The position numbers were made by a program, and so were the translations under genes. The notes below the pieces were generated by a model that had not been told where the DNA came from, ran no database searches, and was given only the letters and a program-made list of their open reading frames with translations. From Candidatus Hydrogenedens sp. (lineage in GTDB: Bacteria; Hydrogenedentota; Hydrogenedentia; Hydrogenedentales; Hydrogenedentaceae), in contig JAIWNQ010000215.1 in assembly GCA_020216745.1 (NCBI GenBank), forward strand, positions 1 to 10,000: DNA of 10,000 nucleotides. The letters run 5' to 3'. Below are positions 1 through 6,728 of the stretch, piece after piece (position 1 is the first letter of the stretch; each line of letters begins with the position of its first letter).

Positions 1-72
1 TTCTTTAACATGAGTGGTTATCATCCCTGCCCTGATGGTGAAGACGGCTACTGTCCGGGAATTATAAAGTAG
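1..72 (+). CDS. C-terminal tail of a truncated gene (unidentified)
   Basis: Frame 1 is open from the first base to a TAG at 70-72. It gives 23 residues ending HPCPDGEDGYCPGIIK. The tract is visibly richer in G+C than the AT-rich DNA that follows, and coding character stops at the TAG. This is what the 3' end of a gene entering from the left would look like. The two cysteines, nine residues apart in a Pro/Gly/Asp-rich tail, resemble a small disulfide or metal loop, but the piece is too short to assign a family. It could also be chance open frame, or a 20-residue ORF starting at the ATG at 10. Being a C-terminus is an inference from composition and from the gene-poor stretch beginning right after it. 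Confidence 0.4.
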   Translation, partial: FFNMSGYHPCPDGEDGYCPGIIK

Positions 73-105
73 CACAGACATTTTTGCCTGTGAGAAATTA
101 TTACA

Positions 106-193
106 TAATATAGCGGGGGTGGACTTGCTACCAAATGGACAGATTGCATGTTAATGGTTAATTTTTTTAGGGGAGCACGGATGCTCCCACTAC
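106..193. repeat. Dispersed hairpin repeat, copy 1
   Basis: This 88 bp unit aligns to 326-410 at about 78 % identity (69 of 88 aligned columns, counted by hand). It starts TAATATAGCGGGG and passes through an ATGG-containing middle. It then runs into ATTTTTTTAGGGG and ends in a hairpin with a perfect 7 bp stem, GGGAGCA-CGGA-TGCTCCC, followed by ACTAC. The T-run lies before the stem on the + strand and therefore appears as an A-run after it on the other strand, so it is not a normal intrinsic terminator in either direction. The ends are weakly inverted (TAGCGGGGG at 111-119 against the complement of the last bases, TAGTGGGAG). A REP-like or small non-autonomous mobile element is possible. Confidence 0.65.
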
Positions 194-325
194 ACTTACC
201 TTTAGAAAAGAAATGAACAACAGAGGGCATGGAGGAAAGAATTGAGAAAACTCTGTGGGTAAATGTTCTTTGCCGTGTGTAATTGCGAAGTAAAAAAAAC
301 AGGTAGGAGTATCTATATAATGTGG

Positions 326-410
326 TAATGTAACGGGGCGGACTTACTTACGAATGGATGAATTGGAAGTTGATGTTTATTTTTTTGGGGAGCAGGGATT
401 CTCCCACTAC
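326..410. repeat. Dispersed hairpin repeat, copy 2
   Basis: This is the second copy of the unit at 106-193, in the same orientation and offset by 220 bp. It starts TAATGTAACGGGG and ends GGGGAGCAGGGATTCTCCC followed by ACTAC. The hairpin is weaker here: the GGGAG/CTCCC stem is intact, but the outer-loop bases no longer pair as they do in copy 1. The longest shared blocks are the T-run, the GGGGAGCA arm and the CTCCCACTAC end, so the hairpin end is the best conserved part. Sequence outside these limits does not align between the two loci, which supports a bounded element over one large tandem duplication. Confidence 0.65.
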
Positions 411-649
411 TTTGGTATTTTGGTTGGGAAGTGTATATGTATAATAAATATGAGCGGTGAATGATGAGTAGGAGTAGACCCATGTGTTTGCCCATATACT
501 TAGGTTTATAGCGAGAACTTGGGCAGATACATAGGTGTGCCTCTATAATAAGATTATGAAATTATTATAAAATACTGTTTGATTTGTCTTTATAATTTTA
601 CATGTGAGATGCTGTCCATAAACTTAAAATGCGGTTAGGGGTGCTTGTG

Positions 650-726
650 CTGTTTTTTTACCGTAAGTAGTAATGGTTGTGTTACTTTTTAGTAGGGACT
701 GTGAGGATACTGTTTTTAACCGTAAG
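650..726. repeat. Short direct repeat pair, CTGTTTTT..ACCGTAAG
   Basis: CTGTTTTTTTACCGTAAG (650-667) recurs as CTGTTTTTAACCGTAAG (710-726) at a 60 bp offset. Weaker similarity runs on through TGGTTGTGTT and TATTGTGTTT. The first copy contains the hyphenated palindrome TTAC-C-GTAA (658-666); the second is imperfect at that point. Position and symmetry are compatible with a pair of regulator sites in the leader of the downstream secreted-protein gene. In DNA this AT-rich a chance or slippage origin remains possible. Confidence 0.35.
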
Positions 727-746
727 GGTAGGTATTGTGTTTTTAT

Positions 747-806
747 TTGTCGATATATAAGGTTTACTTTTAGTTTAGTGAATGATTATGATTGTCGATA
801 TAAAAG
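747..806 (+). promoter_or_regulatory. Twin TTGTCGATATA motifs before the secreted-protein gene
   Basis: The 11-mer TTGTCGATATA occurs at 747-757 and again at 792-802, 45 bp apart (about four helical turns). Both copies are followed by an A-rich stretch, TAAG and AAAG respectively. The second copy lies 34 bp before the start codon at 837 and contains TATAAA (799-804), which could serve as a -10 element, but no good -35 hexamer sits 16-18 bp upstream. A shorter match, TTGTCGAT, is found at 5167-5174 in the gap before nqrA. An operator or promoter role is inference from recurrence and placement only. Confidence 0.3.
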
Positions 807-836
807 TGTAATAAAAAAATGTAAAGGGATTTAATC

Positions 837-3383
837 ATGAGTATTTCCTTTGTAATTTGTTTTTTGTATTTGCATTTATCTGCATTGGAGCAAACACATT
901 ATTATGCTTATGATGCGGTTCAGGATGAATATGGGGTTATTGCTCCGTGGTATACAGGATTAAATGGACAATGGGATTATCGTGTTCGAATTGCGGGAGA
1001 AACATTAAAACGTTATCCGTGGGCGGGAAAGGATAAGGCTTGTACCATTGCTCCTGAATATGTTTTCAATGGAACTTGGAGTCTTTCTGCGGATGGGACT
1101 ATTTCTGTGCCGAATCTTTCTGATTGGGATAATGGGGACTTAGGACAGCGGTCTGCATATTTATTATCTGGGTGGGTGGATTATTACCGTTATACAGGTG
1201 ACCCATCTGCTATCGCACATATTTCAATTTTGGCAGATTTTCTGCTCGACTACTGTGTTACCTCGGAGGACCATTCCTGGCCTAAGTTTTTGATTAGTGT
1301 TCCAGTGAAAGGGAAGCCGTATGGACACGCTAATGCGGAGGGATTTATCCAGCTGGACATTGTAGCAGAGGTAGGTATTGGGCTACTTCATGCTTATCAA
1401 TTGGTGGGTAATGAACGTTGGTTGGAGGCTGTGAAACATTGGGCGGATTTATTAGCTGAAAAACGGAGTAGAAATTTGGGAACTCCATTATGGGGACGGT
1501 ATGCGAATCCTGAACAGGTTTTATGGTCTGACCACATGACGGGCGGGATAGCATTCATTTTAACGTTTTTTGATGAATTAATCAAGATGGGTTATACGGG
1601 GCAACATAATGCTGTGGTTGAGGCACGAGATGCGGGACAGACATGGCTACGAGATGTTTTATTACCAAAATGGACTGTTGATGATACCTGGGGACGAAAT
1701 TATTGGGACTGGGAGGACCCTGTACAAGCAGAGAATGTGACTGAGTTTGTGGTGCGGTATTTAATTTCTAATCCTGATGTTTTTCCAAATTGGAAGAATG
1801 ATGCACGAAATATTCTTTCACTATTCCTCAATCGAACAAGTGTTTGTCCAAATTCGAGAGGTGATGTATATAGTGGTGCATGGGCTTATCCGGAGTCATC
1901 GGGTTGTTGTTGTCGTTCATTATGGTATGGACCGATGGAGCTGGCACCTTTGTGGGCGGAGTATGGAGTTAAAGTGAACAGTCCATGGGCAACGGAAGTA
2001 GCTCGAAGGCAGGCAATTCTGACTACTTATGATTGTCATGAGAATGGCATTGTAGAGGATAATATAGATGGTGGGCAGATTGTGGCTGGTGGATGGTTTA
2101 AGATAGCCCATCCGATGGCTTTGAAGCATGTGCTAAATATGATGGCATGGATGCCAGAGATTTGTGGGGCAAATCGTGAAAATCATATTTTACGAACTGA
2201 TTCAGTGGTTACGTATGTTGAGTATGGAGTAGGACGTGTCTATTATAAAACGTTTAATTCTTTAGCGGATAATATCGATGTGTTAAGACTTGCTTTTACA
2301 CCTAAATCAGTAGGAGCAAATGGAGTCGCTTTGGACAGATGCGAACAATTATCTCAGAATGGATTTACAATTAAAACTCTTTCTAATGGGGATTGTATCG
2401 TTCAGATTCGGCATGATGGGTGTGATGAAATCCTAATTGAAGGTGATGATGTTCAGCAGATTATTCCATTGAACGAGTTGAATTATTCTGGAGATTGGCA
2501 GGTTTCAGAAAATATGTTGATGAGTTCATCACAATCTGCGGAGGTGTCGTGTTCTTTTACAGGGAATCAACTTCGAGTTATTGGTAAGGTCACTCCCGAT
2601 GGAGGTTTAGCAGACGTTTATCTGGATGATGTACTACAACGTGTAGCTATAGATTGCTGGACACCTAATGAAACAAGGGAACAACAGGTATTGTATTACA
2701 GAAATGGTTTATCACAAGGGCAACATACATTACGAATTGTTGTAAAGGGGATAGGAAATCCATTGTCAAAAGGGGCTTCTATTTATCTGCAGGGAATTGT
2801 GTATTCTTCAGCGGAAGGTAGTGCCGGATATGGTTCAGGTGGAGGACCGACGGAAACACAACGAATGATATTCGGTTATACAAGCAGGCAGGATTACGTT
2901 GATAGTCAGGGCAATAGATGGAAACCAGCAACAGAGTTTGTTGCACGATTAGGTACTGGTATGAATATTGTGCGTCAAGCATGGATAACAGAACGAACAC
3001 GATTTACTATATTAAATACGGCCGACCCAGAATTATATCGATATGGGGTTCAGGCACAAGAATTCTGGACAAATGTAACAGTGGCTCCTGGAATCTATTA
3101 TGTAAAACTAAAATTTGCAGAGACTCGAAATCTGCCACCTGAACAACGGGCAGTAACAATATATATTAACGGCATTGAGAAGGTTAAAAACATGGACATC
3201 TCTGCGACTGCAGGTGGGCATAATAAAGCGGTAGACATTATAGTTAATGATATTCAACCGAAAAATGGGATTGTTGAGATTCGGTTGAAAAATGAGCATC
3301 AGGGTTTAGCGATTCTTCAAGCATTAGAAGTGGGTCAAGGTAATGGAGGTGATGGGGCACAGCCTATTGCTTTGATACAATAA
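837..3383 (+). CDS. Secreted multidomain protein: toroid-like body, beta-sandwich and malectin-like domain
   Basis: The protein has 848 residues. The start is supported by AAAGGG (823-828) 8 bp upstream and by an in-frame stop at 822-824. Residues 1-16 are a hydrophobic export signal without any Lys or Arg, with likely cleavage near Ser15-Ala16. Residues about 25-450 are helix-rich and Trp/Tyr-rich, with recurring helical hairpins (for example 105-140, 165-210 and 235-275). This resembles the (alpha/alpha)6 barrels of polysaccharide hydrolases, lyases and epimerases. A Cys-Cys-Cys motif at 357-359 (ESSGCCCRSLWYGPMEL) sits where such folds often place active-site residues. Residues about 455-540 are beta-rich. 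Residues about 546-657 form a beta-sandwich (PDGGLADVYLDD, GQHTLRIVV). A Gly/Ser linker (658-670) leads to a malectin-like domain (about 676-832). A role in binding or processing extracellular glycans is inferred. No CAZy family could be assigned by eye, so catalytic activity is unproven. Confidence 0.8.
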   Translation: MSISFVICFLYLHLSALEQTHYYAYDAVQDEYGVIAPWYTGLNGQWDYRVRIAGETLKRYPWAGKDKACTIAPEYVFNGTWSLSADGTISVPNLSDWDNGDLGQRSAYLLSGWVDYYRYTGDPSAIAHISILADFLLDYCVTSEDHSWPKFLISVPVKGKPYGHANAEGFIQLDIVAEVGIGLLHAYQLVGNERWLEAVKHWADLLAEKRSRNLGTPLWGRYANPEQVLWSDHMTGGIAFILTFFDELIKMGYTGQHNAVVEARDAGQTWLRDVLLPKWTVDDTWGRNYWDWEDPVQAENVTEFVVRYLISNPDVFPNWKNDARNILSLFLNRTSVCPNSRGDVYSGAWAYPESSGCCCRSLWYGPMELAPLWAEYGVKVNSPWATEVARRQAILTTYDCHENGIVEDNIDGGQIVAGGWFKIAHPMALKHVLNMMAWMPEICGANRENHILRTDSVVTYVEYGVGRVYYKTFNSLADNIDVLRLAFTPKSVGANGVALDRCEQLSQNGFTIKTLSNGDCIVQIRHDGCDEILIEGDDVQQIIPLNELNYSGDWQVSENMLMSSSQSAEVSCSFTGNQLRVIGKVTPDGGLADVYLDDVLQRVAIDCWTPNETREQQVLYYRNGLSQGQHTLRIVVKGIGNPLSKGASIYLQGIVYSSAEGSAGYGSGGGPTETQRMIFGYTSRQDYVDSQGNRWKPATEFVARLGTGMNIVRQAWITERTRFTILNTADPELYRYGVQAQEFWTNVTVAPGIYYVKLKFAETRNLPPEQRAVTIYINGIEKVKNMDISATAGGHNKAVDIIVNDIQPKNGIVEIRLKNEHQGLAILQALEVGQGNGGDGAQPIALIQ

Positions 3384-3420
3384 AGCCCAATATAATTAGT
3401 TCCGATGTTTATTCAACATT

Positions 3421-3437
3421 AAGGAGATATGTTCATG
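3421..3437 (+). promoter_or_regulatory. Ribosome binding site that decides the phosphoesterase start
   Basis: AAGGAG at 3421-3426 is followed by two in-frame ATGs, at 3429 and 3435. The first lies only 2 bp from the ribosome binding site, which is too close for normal initiation. The second lies 8 bp away and gives the classic positively charged signal-peptide start MKRQRL. The start at 3435 is therefore preferred. Confidence 0.75.
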
Positions 3438-4241
3438 AAAAGGCAGAGGCTTTGTTTTTTTATTTTTTTCTTAATACTACTCGCTTTGTCTATGCATGTG
3501 ATGGCGGAGGAAAATATTTCATTTGTGGTTGTTTCCGATTTACATCTCTCAGAAAAGGAAGGTATAAAGCATTTTAGTAGTCTCATTAAACAAATGAATG
3601 AATTAGAGCCAAAACCTGAGTTCGTAGTTGTAACAGGGGATATTCACGCAAAGGAGTTTGAGAACGTATTCAATGAATTAAAACCTGAAATTCCGTTTCA
3701 TATTGTTTTTGGGAATCATGAAAAGCGTGAGGATAGGAAGATATTTATGCATATGTTCCCTCAGGATTTTAAGCAAAATGATTTTTATTCCTTTGTGCAT
3801 AGAAATGCAAAGTTCATTATTCTTTGTGATGCATCAGACACTGGTGACCATATCGGGCATTTTGAATCGGAAGGAATTAAAGGGCAAGAACAACAAAATT
3901 GGTTAGAGCAAGAATTAAACGTAGATAGACAACAATATCCGTTTATTTTTATTTTTGCTCATATTCCACCTAATCATGAAGGAAAAGCAGGTAACATGTA
4001 TCTCTCTTTAAACGACCAGAAAGCACTGAGCGAGATATTGAAAAAATACAAACCTAATGCTATGTTTTGTGGGCATCTACATAAAAGAGAAAAATACATT
4101 ATAGGGGAAACCCCTGTTTTTATACTTCCTTCACTGAATTGGAATTTTGAAGATTTTTCCCCAGAATTTTATTATGTCAGAACGGAAGGAGAGACCTTTC
4201 ATGTCGATAATATTAAATTGAACATTCCTGAGGAAAAATGA
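3435..4241 (+). CDS. Secreted calcineurin-like metallophosphoesterase
   Basis: The protein has 268 residues when started at 3435. Residues 1-24 form a signal peptide: MKRQR, then a Phe/Leu-rich core, with cleavage probably after VMA before Glu25. No lipobox cysteine is present at the cleavage point. The complete two-metal calcineurin-like phosphoesterase motif set is visible: D35-x-H37, G68-D69, G93-N94-H95-E96, H176 and G213-H-L-H216. The enzyme should act outside the cytoplasm on a phosphate mono- or diester; the substrate cannot be read from the sequence. It follows the large secreted protein by 51 bp with no obvious terminator between them, so the two may be co-transcribed and act in the same envelope or extracellular process. 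Phosphatase, nucleotidase and glycerophosphodiesterase-like specificities all remain open. Confidence 0.88.
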   Translation: MKRQRLCFFIFFLILLALSMHVMAEENISFVVVSDLHLSEKEGIKHFSSLIKQMNELEPKPEFVVVTGDIHAKEFENVFNELKPEIPFHIVFGNHEKREDRKIFMHMFPQDFKQNDFYSFVHRNAKFIILCDASDTGDHIGHFESEGIKGQEQQNWLEQELNVDRQQYPFIFIFAHIPPNHEGKAGNMYLSLNDQKALSEILKKYKPNAMFCGHLHKREKYIIGETPVFILPSLNWNFEDFSPEFYYVRTEGETFHVDNIKLNIPEEK

Positions 4242-4330
4242 AAATTTAAATCATCAATGTAATTTATATATGATATGTATTCCCTTTCAGATTTGTCACA
4301 AATAACCACAAAAGGAAAAGGAGTATATTT

Positions 4331-5089
4331 ATGAGATTAAAGGATAAAGTAGCCATTATTACGGGTGCTGGTTTAGGTATGGGTCGTGCGGGTTCGATTC
4401 TGTTTGCACGTGAAGGAGCCAGTGTGTTGATATTTGATTTGAACGAAAAAGCGGCACGTGAAACAGAAAACATTATAAAATCCGAAGGTGGTAAGTGTGC
4501 TGTGTTTGTTGGTGATGTAAGTAAAGAGGCAGATGTAAAAGCAGGTGTCGAGGAAGCAGTCAAACAATTTGGCAAATTGAATATTTTATATGCAAATGCG
4601 GGTGTATTATGGAAAGATCGTGATAAGTCTGTCATTGAAACAACAGAGGCAAATTGGGATATCGTTCAAGCGATAAACTTAAAAGGTGCGTTCTTCTTGA
4701 CAAAACATGGAATTCCCTATTTACAAAAGGCAGGCGGTGGCTCCATCATACTTGTAGGTTCTATTTCTGCTTTAGTTGGATTTACATTAGCACAAGATTC
4801 ATACACGTGTGCCAAGGGTGCACTAATCTCATTAGCAAAATCATTGGCAGTACAATTTGGTCCAGATAATATTCGTTGCAACATTATTCATCCTGGGATG
4901 GTAGATACGCCATTGCAAGAACCTTATTTAACACCTGAAAAGAAAAAAGCCATAGGTGATAGTTTGCCACTAAAACGTCTTGGGAAACCTGAAGATATTG
5001 CATACACTGCACTATTTCTTGCGTCAGATGAATCCAGTTGGATGACAGGTGCAGAATTAATTGTTGATGGTGGATTTATAGCAACATAA
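4331..5089 (+). CDS. Short-chain dehydrogenase/reductase, NAD-type (classical SDR)
   Basis: This is a 252-residue classical SDR of normal length. The AAAAGGAG ribosome binding site (4316-4323) lies 7 bp before the ATG. The Rossmann cofactor motif is T11-G-A-G-L-G-M-G18. Asp36 at the end of the second beta strand favours NAD(H) over NADP(H). Asp62, the N89-A-G91 motif and Asn116 are in place. The catalytic Y158-x-x-x-K162 is present, with Ser144 as the likely partner; its spacing to Tyr158 is 14, one longer than the common 13, and Ser146 is an alternative. The C-terminal P188-G and the VDGGFI end are typical. Close relatives include glucose, 3-oxoacyl-ACP and sugar-alcohol dehydrogenases, so the substrate is not assignable. 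It has no signal peptide, so it is cytoplasmic. It lies 89 bp after the phosphoesterase, possibly in the same transcript. Confidence 0.92.
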   Translation: MRLKDKVAIITGAGLGMGRAGSILFAREGASVLIFDLNEKAARETENIIKSEGGKCAVFVGDVSKEADVKAGVEEAVKQFGKLNILYANAGVLWKDRDKSVIETTEANWDIVQAINLKGAFFLTKHGIPYLQKAGGGSIILVGSISALVGFTLAQDSYTCAKGALISLAKSLAVQFGPDNIRCNIIHPGMVDTPLQEPYLTPEKKKAIGDSLPLKRLGKPEDIAYTALFLASDESSWMTGAELIVDGGFIAT

Positions 5090-5102
5090 CATAAAAATTT
5101 TG

Positions 5103-5147
5103 TTGTAAAAAGTTGTGATAATTTATAATTATATCTTACAATTTTTT
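5103..5147 (+). terminator. Candidate AT-rich intrinsic terminator after the SDR gene
   Basis: An outer stem TTGTAA (5103-5108)/TTACAA (5136-5141) encloses an inner stem ATAATT (5118-5123)/AATTAT (5127-5132). It is followed directly by six T residues (5142-5147). It starts 14 bp after the SDR stop codon. The stem has little G+C, so it would be weak, but its position between two transcription units and the T-tract fit a terminator. Confidence 0.4.
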
Positions 5148-5289
5148 AGGTGTTAAGAAGTGGCAGTTGTCGATTTGAAATATAACGAACGTTAGGTATA
5201 TATTTATATCAATTTTATTCTAATTTTGCATTTGATTATTATTATGGAAGTTTTTTATAGTAATGACTAATTTAAGTTGTTTACTTAAT

Positions 5290-5295
5290 TATAAT
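5290..5295 (+). promoter_or_regulatory. Candidate -10 element of the nqr operon promoter
   Basis: A perfect TATAAT lies 43 bp before the nqrA start codon, implying a short leader of about 35-40 nt. No good -35 hexamer is seen 16-18 bp upstream (the bases there read about CTAATT), so the call rests on the -10 match and on placement. Perfect TATAAT matches also arise by chance in DNA this AT-rich. Confidence 0.35.
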
Positions 5296-5338
5296 GCACT
5301 AAACTCAAACTCATATAGAGCAGGCAGGTTTTGTATTT

Positions 5339-6724
5339 ATGGGTAAATACACAATTAAAAAAGGGTTAGACCTCCCTATCACAGGTTCACCTGAGCCACT
5401 CATTGACACGAACAAGACTGTAAAAAGTGTCGCCATACTTGCACAAGATTATATAGGTATGCGTCCTACTTTTAAGGTTGCAGTTGGTGATAAAGTAAAA
5501 CGTGGGCAGGTTCTATTTGAAAATAAAAAATTGCCTGGCGTGCTTCATACCAGTTTTGCAAAAGGAGAAGTTAAAGCAATTCATCGTGGTGAACGAAGAG
5601 CGTTGCAGAGTGTTGTAATTGAGATCGAGGAAAACGATATTTCTGGAACGCCATCTGCAGAGGAACAGGTGGTATTTGAAAATTACAAAGGGAAAGCAGT
5701 TAGTAATTTGTCGGATGACGATGTTCGCAATTTACTTATAGAATCTGGGATGTGGTTATCATTTCGGACACGCCCATTTGGGAAAAATCCTGCTATTAAT
5801 AGTATCCCTCATTCTATTTTCATTACAGCCATGGATAGTAATCCTTTGGCACCAGATTTACAATTATGTGTGAAAGACCGAAAAGAAGATATTTCTATTG
5901 GATTAGAAGTGATAAAGCGATTGACACAAGGAAAGGTATTTTTCTGTCAGACGCCTGGTGCAGATTTTGGAGTGAAAGGTGATGGAAACGTTCAGGTAGA
6001 AGAATTTGAAGGTCCGCATCCAAGTGGTTTACCTGGGACGCATATACATTTTCTCGACCCAGTAGACCGTACCAAAACTGTATGGTATATTGGGTTGCAG
6101 GATGTCGTCTCAATCGGTTACTTATTTAAGACGGGACTTCTGGATTTACAGCGTATCATTACTCTTGCTGGACCTGGGGTCACGAAACCACGATATATAA
6201 AAACCCGTTTAGGTGCTAATATAGATGAATTAGTTGCAAACGAACTTAACAGTGGCGAAAAACGGGTTATATCAGGTTCCGTATGGTCGGGAAATATTGC
6301 GAAGGGTGAAATATTTGGTTATTTAGGTCGTTATCATCAACAGATTTCAGTACTCGCAGAAGGTAGAGAACGGGAATTTTTAGGGTGGTTAGCACCGGGT
6401 AAGAATAAGTTCTCTGTTTTGAATCTTTTTGCATCCGCATGGTTTGGGGGTAAAAATAAAAAGTTTGATTTTACAACGGCGATGCATGGTGGGCATAGAG
6501 CAATCATCCCCATTGGCGTTTACGAAAAAGTAATGCCGTTAGATATCATTCCAACCTTTTTACTTCGTTCTCTTGCGATGGATGATGTAGAACGGGCAGA
6601 GCAGTTGGGATGTCTTGAGCTTGAGGAAGAAGACCTTGCCCTGTGTAGTTTTGTTTGTCCGGGTAAAAATGATTTCGGTCCGATGTTGAGAAGAAATTTA
6701 GAGTTGATTGAGAAGGAAGGATAA
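5339..6724 (+). CDS. nqrA: Na+-translocating NADH:quinone reductase subunit A
   Basis: This 461-residue protein is slightly longer than the roughly 446 residues of the Vibrio cholerae protein. NqrA is the cytoplasmic-side subunit of Na+-NQR; it carries no redox cofactor itself and contributes to quinone binding. Family signatures seen are the N-terminal [14 protein letters not shown] (7-20), [18 protein letters not shown] (225-242), the central [19 protein letters not shown] stretch (275-293), [11 protein letters not shown] (383-393), and the C-terminal [19 protein letters not shown] with Cys436 and Cys440. It has no signal peptide or membrane segment, as expected. The ribosome binding site is modest (GCAGG, 5324-5328, about 10 bp before the ATG). 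It is the first gene of the operon, after a 249 bp gap, and ends 4 bp before nqrB. Confidence 0.97.
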   Translation: MGKYTIKKGLDLPITGSPEPLIDTNKTVKSVAILAQDYIGMRPTFKVAVGDKVKRGQVLFENKKLPGVLHTSFAKGEVKAIHRGERRALQSVVIEIEENDISGTPSAEEQVVFENYKGKAVSNLSDDDVRNLLIESGMWLSFRTRPFGKNPAINSIPHSIFITAMDSNPLAPDLQLCVKDRKEDISIGLEVIKRLTQGKVFFCQTPGADFGVKGDGNVQVEEFEGPHPSGLPGTHIHFLDPVDRTKTVWYIGLQDVVSIGYLFKTGLLDLQRIITLAGPGVTKPRYIKTRLGANIDELVANELNSGEKRVISGSVWSGNIAKGEIFGYLGRYHQQISVLAEGREREFLGWLAPGKNKFSVLNLFASAWFGGKNKKFDFTTAMHGGHRAIIPIGVYEKVMPLDIIPTFLLRSLAMDDVERAEQLGCLELEEEDLALCSFVCPGKNDFGPMLRRNLELIEKEG

Positions 6725-6728
6725 ATAT

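Larger units (their letters stand above)
73..836. other. 764 bp AT-rich intergenic region without a convincing gene
   Basis: Both strands lack an ORF with a good ribosome binding site and coding character. The minus-strand frames at 48-230 and 313-495 resemble each other only because both cross the repeat described separately. The region holds two copies of an 85-88 bp hairpin repeat, an ACAGAG (220-225)/CTCTGT (251-256) inverted repeat, a TGCCCA (489-494)/TGGGCA (520-525) inverted repeat, and two sets of short direct repeats near the next gene. The T-rich, G-over-C-biased last 230 bases probably contain the promoter and leader of the 837-3383 gene. No tRNA-like cloverleaf or recognisable riboswitch was seen. 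Confidence 0.6.

Noticed and set aside
168..193. GGGAGCA/TGCTCCC hairpin as an intrinsic terminator.
   Set aside because: The T-run comes before the stem on the + strand, and on the minus strand an A-run follows the stem. No U-tract follows the stem in either orientation.
229..282. Small + strand ORF encoding 17 residues (MEERIEKTLWVNVLCRV).
   Set aside because: It has no properly spaced ribosome binding site and no supporting context, and its length is expected by chance.
106..410. Repeats read as a CRISPR array.
   Set aside because: There are only two copies, they are about 22 % diverged and longer than CRISPR repeats, the gap between them is about 130 bp, and no cas genes are nearby.
48..495. 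Two minus-strand ORFs (48-230 and 313-495) with similar translations, which might look like a small paralogous protein family.
   Set aside because: The similarity is confined to the nucleotide repeat that both cross. Neither has a good ribosome binding site, and the indels between the two copies shift the frame.
4264..4635. A 123-codon minus-strand ORF opposite the SDR start.
   Set aside because: It is the shadow of the SDR Rossmann-fold region, with no recognisable protein features of its own.
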